This document shows positions 59,238-64,000 of a stretch of DNA of 64,000 nt, in pieces. Position 1 is the stretch's first letter; every line of letters begins with the position of its first letter. Both the position numbers and the translations under genes were made by a program. The DNA comes from Paeniglutamicibacter psychrophenolicus (GTDB lineage: Bacteria > Actinomycetota > Actinomycetes > Actinomycetales > Micrococcaceae). The notes under the pieces were generated by a model. The model saw only the letters and a list, made by a program, of their open reading frames with translations, ran no database searches and had not been told where the DNA came from. Where the stretch lies: assembly GCF_030812255.1 (NCBI RefSeq), contig NZ_JAUSSH010000005.1:186001-250000 (forward strand), read 5' to 3'.

Positions 59238-59558
59238 CTAAACCGGGGAGCCGAGCTCCACCAGCAGCACCCCGCCGACGATCAGCACGATCCCGGCGGT
59301 CATCAGGAGCGTCAGCGGTTCCTTGAAGATCCACTTGCCCAGCACCGCGGTGACCGCCACCCCCGCGGCCGCCCAGATCCCGTACGCCACCCCGATGCCC
59401 ATCCCGGCGCGCAGCGCCAGCGACAGCATGGTGAAGGCCAGCAGGTAGCCGGCGGCCACCGGGAGGTACCAGGCCCGGGAGCCGGTGAGCGTTGCCCGCA
59501 GCGACATCGTCGCGCCGACCTCGGCGATGATCGCGGTTCCCAGGAAAAGCCACATCAT
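59238..59558 (-). CDS. small multidrug resistance (SMR) transporter subunit 2
   Basis: A 106-residue four-helix SMR protein. The essential glutamate of helix 1 is present (MMWLFLGTAIIAEVGATMSL), as are GVAYGIWAAAGVAVTAVLGK in helix 3 and IVLIVGGVLLVELGS in helix 4. It overlaps the preceding SMR gene by 4 bp (ATGA). Two adjacent SMR genes usually encode a heterodimeric (paired) exporter such as EbrAB; the substrate may be a cationic drug or guanidinium-like compound. Confidence 0.93.
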   Translation of the reverse strand: MMWLFLGTAIIAEVGATMSLRATLTGSRAWYLPVAAGYLLAFTMLSLALRAGMGIGVAYGIWAAAGVAVTAVLGKWIFKEPLTLLMTAGIVLIVGGVLLVELGSPV

Positions 59559-59917
59559 GATGTACGTTCCCGCGTCCCGGGGGCCCGTTGGCGCAGGGCG
59601 TGCTGGGACCCGAATTCCACCAGGACGACCCCGGCAATGATGACTCCCAGGCCAAGGAACATCAGCGGGGTGAGCGCCTCGGCAAAAAGCAGCATCGCCA
59701 GGACGGCGGTCAACGCCACCCCGAGGGCGCCCCAGATGCCGTAGGCGACCCCGAGTCCCAGGCCCGCGCGCATGGCCAGCGCCAGGCAGGTGAAAGCGCC
59801 GGCGTAGCCCAGCACCACGACCGCGTACCACCACGGCGCCCCCAGCGCGGCCTTCAGCGCGAGGGTCGCGGTGACCTCGGTGGCGATGGCCAGCGAGAGC
59901 AGGAACCACTTGTTCAC
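59555..59917 (-). CDS. small multidrug resistance (SMR) transporter subunit 1
   Basis: A 120-residue SMR protein with helix-1 glutamate (KWFLLSLAIATEVTATLAL), LGVAYGIWGALGVALTAVLA, and a longer charged C-terminal tail (QRAPGTRERTS) than its partner. GTG start overlaps the MFS stop (GTGA) and its stop overlaps the next SMR start (ATGA), so MFS-SMR-SMR is one translationally coupled operon. The different tails suggest fixed opposite topologies, as in paired SMR systems. Confidence 0.93.
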   Translation of the reverse strand: MNKWFLLSLAIATEVTATLALKAALGAPWWYAVVVLGYAGAFTCLALAMRAGLGLGVAYGIWGALGVALTAVLAMLLFAEALTPLMFLGLGVIIAGVVLVEFGSQHALRQRAPGTRERTS

Positions 59918-61224
59918 TTGAGTTCGCGCACGCAGAAGAACGCGACGACCAGGATGAAGCCCAGGCACAGGTAGCCCAGGCCGGCGAAGCCCAGCGTGGC
60001 CAGCAGCACCCCGGATCCGGCGGCTCCCAGTGCCCCGGCCGCACCCATGAGGGTGTCGGAGACGCCCTGGACCAGCACGCGGCGGGGACGGTCCACCCGC
60101 TCGGCCAGGAACGCGGAGCCGGAGACCGTCGACATCGACCAGCCCAGGCCCAGCAGCACCAGCGCGACCGTGACCGCGGCGCGGGATTCGGCGCCGAGTC
60201 CGGCGACCAGCACGGCCGCCACCAGCACCGCCATGCCTGCCAGCATCATCCGCGGCTGGCCCATCCTATCCGCCCACGCCCCGATGAACGGGGAGAGTGC
60301 ATACATCCCGGCGATGTGCAGGGAGATGACGAAGCCGATGACGATCAGGATGTCGGCGCTGCCCCCGTGCATTTCGTGCCCGGGGGTGGCGGCCAGGTCC
60401 TTGAGGTGCACCGGGGTCATCGACATGACCCCGACCATCACCAGGTGGGCGACCACGATGGTGGCAATGCCCAGGGTCGCACCTTTCGAGGCCCGCACCG
60501 CCGACAGCCCGGTGGCCATCGACCCGCGGCGCCTGCCGGTCGCGACGGGGTGCGGGGGCACGCCGTCGGCCGCATCCCAGGCGCGGGCGAGGTCGATGGG
60601 GTCCGGGCGCAGCCCGATGTTCAGCACCAGGATGGCCAGCAGCATGCCGGCCAGGGAGAAGAGGAAGGGCCCGCTCATCGGCGGCAGGCCGAATTGCCCG
60701 CCCAGCGCAGATCCCGGTCCGATGAGGTTCGGGCCGGCGACCGCGCCGATGGTGATGGCCCAGACCACCAGTCCCAGGTCGCGCCCGCGGGTGGCGTCGG
60801 CGGCCAGGTCGGTGGCGGCGAAGCGGGCCTGCAGGTTCGCCGCCGAGCCCACGCCCAGCAGCGCGGCCCCGAGCAGCAGCACCGGGAAGGAACCAAGCAC
60901 CGGGGCCAGCATCATCCCGACGGCGCCAAGCGCGGCCAGGAGGTAGCCCAGGGACAGCGCCCTGCGGCGCCCGCGCTTCACGGCCAGGGCTGCCAGCGGC
61001 AGCGCACTGAGTGCGCCGGCGACGGAGATCGCGGTGGTTGCCGCCCCGGCGAAGGCGTTGGATCCGGTCAGCTCCACGGCCATGAGCGATCCGATGGCCA
61101 GCCCGGCGCCGTTGCCCACGCCACTGAGCAGCTGGGACACCGAGAGCGTGGCCACGGTGCGGCGTTGGGCGCGCACCCGCTCGGGCGCGGGATGGATGGA
61201 GGTTGGGGCCGGGGTTGTGTTCAC
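59914..61224 (-). CDS. MFS transporter, drug-efflux type
   Basis: A 436-residue twelve-helix permease. LSGVGNGAGLAIGSLMAVEL opens helix 1. The inter-helix loop motif AVKRGRRRALSLGYLLAALG and FIGAWADRMGQPRMMLAGMA in the second half are typical of MFS proteins. A cytoplasmic loop of about 40 residues divides the halves. It heads an operon with two SMR genes, which points to efflux. GTG start 61224. Confidence 0.9.
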   Translation of the reverse strand: MNTTPAPTSIHPAPERVRAQRRTVATLSVSQLLSGVGNGAGLAIGSLMAVELTGSNAFAGAATTAISVAGALSALPLAALAVKRGRRRALSLGYLLAALGAVGMMLAPVLGSFPVLLLGAALLGVGSAANLQARFAATDLAADATRGRDLGLVVWAITIGAVAGPNLIGPGSALGGQFGLPPMSGPFLFSLAGMLLAILVLNIGLRPDPIDLARAWDAADGVPPHPVATGRRRGSMATGLSAVRASKGATLGIATIVVAHLVMVGVMSMTPVHLKDLAATPGHEMHGGSADILIVIGFVISLHIAGMYALSPFIGAWADRMGQPRMMLAGMAVLVAAVLVAGLGAESRAAVTVALVLLGLGWSMSTVSGSAFLAERVDRPRRVLVQGVSDTLMGAAGALGAAGSGVLLATLGFAGLGYLCLGFILVVAFFCVRELK

Positions 61225-61260
61225 CCGCCCAGCCTAGCAACGTCGCGGTCCTTAACGAGG

Positions 61261-61303
61261 CTCGGGGCCCGTCCTTCCGAAACAACGGAAGACGGACCCC
61301 GAG
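61261..61303 (-). terminator. hairpin between terC and the MFS gene
   Basis: A long stem (61261-61279 with 61286-61303) with one mismatch and one bulge and a six-base loop, past the terC stop on the minus strand. No T-run follows. It probably reduces read-through from terC into the efflux operon. Confidence 0.6.
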
Positions 61304-61328
61304 CGGGTGCAGCGTGGGAGGCGCGAGG

Positions 61329-62357
61329 TTACTCGCTGTCCTTCTTGGCTGCCTGTTCGGCCTTGTGCTCGGCGGCGGCGCGGCGGCCGGCCGGGGAGAG
61401 CAGCGAGGCGACGGTCGCGATGACGACCGTGCCCAGGATGACCACCAGCGAGACGGTGATGGAGAAATCCGGGACCCAGGTGATCGGCTGGCCGCCGTTG
61501 ATGAACGGCAGTTCGTTCACGTGCATGGCGTGGAAGACCAGCTTGATGCCGATGAAGGCCAGGATGATCGACAGTGCGTGCTTGAGGTAGACCAGGCGGT
61601 CCATCAGGCCACCGAGCAGGAAGTACAGCTGGCGCAGGCCCATCAGCGCGAACAGGTTCGCGGTGAAGACGATGAACGGGGACTGGGTCAGGCCGAAGAT
61701 CGCCGGGATCGAGTCGACCGCGAAGAGCAGGTCGGTCATGCCGATGGTCACGAAGACCATGACCATCGGGGTGAACATCTTCTTGCCGTCGATGGTGGTG
61801 CGCAGCTTGTTGCCGTCGAATTCCTTGGAGATCGGCAGGTTCTTGGTCAGCTTGTAGACGATGCCGCTGTTGGCGCCGTCGGACTCGTCCTCGCCCTTGT
61901 CGGTGGCCTGCTTCCAGGCGGTCCACAGCAGGAAGGCACCGAAGATGTAGAAGACCCACGAGTAGTTTTCGATGACTGCGGCACCGAGGATGATGAAGAT
62001 GCCGCGCAGGATCAGGGCAATGATGATGCCGAACATCAACACTTCCTGCTGGTATTTCCGCGGCACCGAGAAGCGGGCCATGATGATGATGAACACGAAC
62101 AGGTTGTCGATGCTCAGCGAGTATTCGGTGACCCAGCCGGCAATGAATTGCTGGCCGATGTCCGGGCCCGCCTGCCACCAGACGACGGCGCCGAAGATCA
62201 GGGCGAGGGTGACGTAGAAACCGACCCAGAGGCCGGATTCCTTCATCGAGGGTTCGTGTGGTTTCTTGACGACATACAGCAGGTCAAGAAGAAGAATGAT
62301 GCACAATGCCGCGAGCGAGATAATCTCAAACTGCAGCGACAAGCCGTGGTTTCCCAA
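61329..62357 (-). CDS. TerC-family membrane protein
   Basis: A 342-residue membrane protein. The TerC signature EYSLSIDNLFVFIIIMARF, with its intramembrane acidic residues, recurs in the second half as TDLLFAVDSIPAIFGLTQ; both copies carry the conserved Asp. Recent work on this family supports Mn2+ export or loading of secreted enzymes with Mn2+. Start TTG 62357 was chosen because GAAAGG lies 7 bases upstream; a TTG five codons earlier would place that site inside the gene. A yybP-ykoY riboswitch precedes it. Confidence 0.92.
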   Translation of the reverse strand: MGNHGLSLQFEIISLAALCIILLLDLLYVVKKPHEPSMKESGLWVGFYVTLALIFGAVVWWQAGPDIGQQFIAGWVTEYSLSIDNLFVFIIIMARFSVPRKYQQEVLMFGIIIALILRGIFIILGAAVIENYSWVFYIFGAFLLWTAWKQATDKGEDESDGANSGIVYKLTKNLPISKEFDGNKLRTTIDGKKMFTPMVMVFVTIGMTDLLFAVDSIPAIFGLTQSPFIVFTANLFALMGLRQLYFLLGGLMDRLVYLKHALSIILAFIGIKLVFHAMHVNELPFINGGQPITWVPDFSITVSLVVILGTVVIATVASLLSPAGRRAAAEHKAEQAAKKDSE

Positions 62358-62391
62358 TGTGGGGCCTTTCAAAACGGGGTACGTGGAATTA

Positions 62392-62504
62392 CCGCAAGTC
62401 TCTCCGCCGTCCGCTCAGATTGGGACGACCGCTGTGCCCGGCGAGGCATCGATGCCTCGCGTGTTGACGACCACAGCACAAGTGGGATACTCCCCTACGC
62501 TTGG
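62392..62504 (-). ncRNA. yybP-ykoY manganese riboswitch
   Basis: On the minus strand the leader contains the two conserved sequences of this class, GGGGAGTATCCC at the 5' side and GGCGGAGAGACTTGCGG at the 3' side. An internal GCGAGGCATCGATGCCTCGC hairpin and a GTCGTC element lie between them. A -10-like TAGACT (62508-62513) sits just upstream, so transcription would start at the riboswitch. It should raise terC expression when Mn2+ is high. Ends are approximate. Confidence 0.85.
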
Positions 62505-62526
62505 AACAGTCTAACTCATCCATGTT

Positions 62527-62705
62527 TCAGTCTCGTGAATGACCTACGGTTTCACCGGCCCCGTCGAAGGCCAGCAGGTCCCCCGGTTGGCAGCCAAGTT
62601 CCCGGCAGATCGCCGAGAGCGTGCTGAAGCGCACGGCCCTTGCCCGGCGGTCCCTGGGCACCGAGAGGTTCGCCACGGTGACGTCGACACGCCGGCTCTG
62701 CCCCG
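62527..62705 (-). pseudogene. truncated XRE/Cro-type regulator remnant
   Basis: Reading leftward after uvrB, an open frame gives VTVANLSV...RARAVRFSTLSAICRELG and then CQPGDLLAF. This is the C-terminal half of small XRE regulators, including the recognition helix and the GCQPGDLL ending. The N-terminal half is missing: upstream the frame runs into the uvrB 3' end. A 49-residue product from GTG 62676 is possible but would lack helix 1 to 2 of the domain. PRD replaces the usual LKN/KxG turn. Probably a relic. Confidence 0.7.
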
Positions 62706-62710
62706 CCCGG

Positions 62711-64000
62711 TTACGCGTGGCCCGCGTTCTTCATCTGGCGCAGTTCCTTCTTCAGCTCCGAAACTTCGTCGCGCAGCCGGGCGGCAACCTCGAAGTGCAG
62801 CTCGGCGGCCGCGGCGTGCATTTGCTCGGTCATCTGCTCGATCATCTCCACCAGGTTCTCCGCCGGGGCGGCGGCCAGGCCGTCGGCGCGCACCGTCGCG
62901 TGGGCCTTCTTGGTGCCGGCGCTCGAACGCTTGGCGTTCTTGGCCAGGCGCTGGTTGTTCAGCAGCTCCTGGGTGTCGGCGTCCTCGCGGGCCAGCGAAT
63001 CGGTGATGTCGGCGATCTTCTTGCGCAGCGGCTGCGGATCCACGCCGTGGTCCTTGTTGTATTTCTGCTGCACCTCGCGGCGGCGGTTGGTTTCCTCGAT
63101 GGCCTGGGCCATGGCGTCGGTGATCTTGTCCGCGTACATGTGCACCTGGCCGTCGACGTTTCGGGCGGCGCGGCCGATGGTCTGGATCAGCGAGGTCGCC
63201 GAGCGCAGGAAGCCCTGCTTGTCCGCGTCCAGGATCGCCACGAGGGAAACCTCGGGCAGGTCCAGGCCCTCGCGCAGCAGGTTGATGCCCACCAGCACGT
63301 CGAACAGGCCCATGCGCAGCTCGCGCAGCAGTTCCACGCGGCGCAGCGTGTCCACGTCCGAGTGCAGGTACTGGACCCGCACGCCGTGCTCGGTGAAGTA
63401 GTCGGTGAGGTCCTCGGCCATGCGCTTGGTCAGCGTGGTGACCAGGATGCGCTCGTTGCGCTCCACGCGGGCACGGATCTCGTCGAGCAGGTCGTCGATC
63501 TGCCCCTTGGTCGGCTTGACGATGATCTCCGGGTCGATCAGTCCGGTGGGGCGGATGATCTGCTGGACCACGCCGTCGGCCTTGCCGAGCTCGTACTTGC
63601 CCGGGGTCGCCGAGAGGTAGACGGTCTGCCCGATGCGCTCGAGGAACTCGTCCCACTTCAGCGGGCGGTTGTCCATCGCGGAGGGCAGCCGGAAGCCGTG
63701 CTCCACCAGGGTGCGCTTGCGCGACATGTCCCCCTCGTACATCGCGCCGATCTGCGGGACGGTGACGTGGGATTCGTCGATGACCAGCAGGAAGTCGTCG
63801 GGGAAGTAGTCGATGAGGCAATGCGGGGCGGTGCCGGCGGCGCGGTCGTCGATGTGCCTGGAGTAGTTCTCGATGCCGTTGCAGAACCCCATCTGCTCCA
63901 TCATCTCCAGGTCGTAGGTGGTGCGCATGCGCAGCCGCTGGGCCTCCACCAGCTTGTTCTGCGACTCCAGGGTGGACAGGCGCTGCTGCAGCTCGTCCTC
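62711..64000 (-). CDS. uvrB: UvrABC system protein B, C-terminal part (cut by window edge)
   Basis: About 429 C-terminal residues; the gene continues beyond 64000. The helicase motifs [12 protein letters not shown] (motif II), [42 protein letters not shown] (motif VI) and the C-terminal UVR domain ([20 protein letters not shown]) are all present. UvrB verifies damage and recruits UvrC. The Walker A and beta-hairpin start lie outside. A Lys/Ala-rich linker of about 30 residues precedes the UVR domain. Confidence 0.98.
   Translation of the reverse strand, partial: EDELQQRLSTLESQNKLVEAQRLRMRTTYDLEMMEQMGFCNGIENYSRHIDDRAAGTAPHCLIDYFPDDFLLVIDESHVTVPQIGAMYEGDMSRKRTLVEHGFRLPSAMDNRPLKWDEFLERIGQTVYLSATPGKYELGKADGVVQQIIRPTGLIDPEIIVKPTKGQIDDLLDEIRARVERNERILVTTLTKRMAEDLTDYFTEHGVRVQYLHSDVDTLRRVELLRELRMGLFDVLVGINLLREGLDLPEVSLVAILDADKQGFLRSATSLIQTIGRAARNVDGQVHMYADKITDAMAQAIEETNRRREVQQKYNKDHGVDPQPLRKKIADITDSLAREDADTQELLNNQRLAKNAKRSSAGTKKAHATVRADGLAAAPAENLVEMIEQMTEQMHAAAAELHFEVAARLRDEVSELKKELRQMKNAGHA

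Overview
The window comes from a high-GC actinobacterium, most likely a member of the Micrococcaceae (Arthrobacter / Paeniglutamicibacter-like). The grounds are the third-position GC bias, the many GTG and TTG starts, the tkt-tal-pgi-zwf-opcA-pgl cluster, the uvrC-rapZ-yvcK-whiA-gap-pgk-tpiA-secG order, a SufR-led suf operon, the bioYMN biotin transporter and a DUF222/HNH gene. Genus placement is inference. Both ends are cut inside genes: a CPBP-like membrane protein at the left and uvrB at the right.

Left third (1-20.9 kb). A small hypothetical gene and tRNA-Arg(UCU) with a very long terminator hairpin are followed by an MFS permease, an aldo/keto reductase, and an Lrp regulator divergent from a LysE-type exporter. 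Next come a DUF5129 protein and a redox island: soxR, a flavin reductase behind a textbook SoxR promoter, and a superoxide dismutase. An AI-2E-family permease, cardiolipin synthase, bioYMN behind a BioQ-like box, a TetR-controlled SDR/SnoaL pair, a zinc metallopeptidase and sufR-B-D-C-T follow.

Middle (21-45.5 kb). An ABC exporter and ctaA run rightwards and ctaB runs leftwards, with two decayed genes (an aminoglycoside-phosphotransferase-like and a GNAT-like pseudogene) between them. The oxidative and non-oxidative pentose phosphate genes follow. Then a long leftward block carries uvrC, rapZ, yvcK, whiA, a second superoxide dismutase, gap, pgk, tpiA and secG. The two sod genes are the same 655-bp sequence, about 32 kb apart and in direct orientation. 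The repeat covers the ORF and its ribosome-binding site but no promoter.

Right third (44-64 kb). It holds an acyltransferase, a HAD phosphatase, uvrA, a YtrA-type GntR regulator, a metallo-beta-lactamase-fold hydrolase, the DUF222/HNH protein, a small lipoprotein, tam, a Ski2-like DUF3516 helicase, a YdjM-like membrane protein, a GNAT enzyme, a proline-iminopeptidase-like hydrolase and a SAM-I riboswitch before a MetE-C-like methyltransferase. It ends with an MFS/paired-SMR efflux operon, a yybP-ykoY (Mn2+) riboswitch before terC, a truncated XRE regulator and uvrB.

Functional threads: oxidative-stress defence (SoxR, flavin reductase, two SODs, suf, Mn-linked TerC, NADPH from zwf/opcA/pgl), nucleotide excision repair (uvrA, uvrB, uvrC), central carbon metabolism, and heme A synthesis (ctaA, ctaB). 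I found no CRISPR array, insertion sequence, rRNA or prophage.
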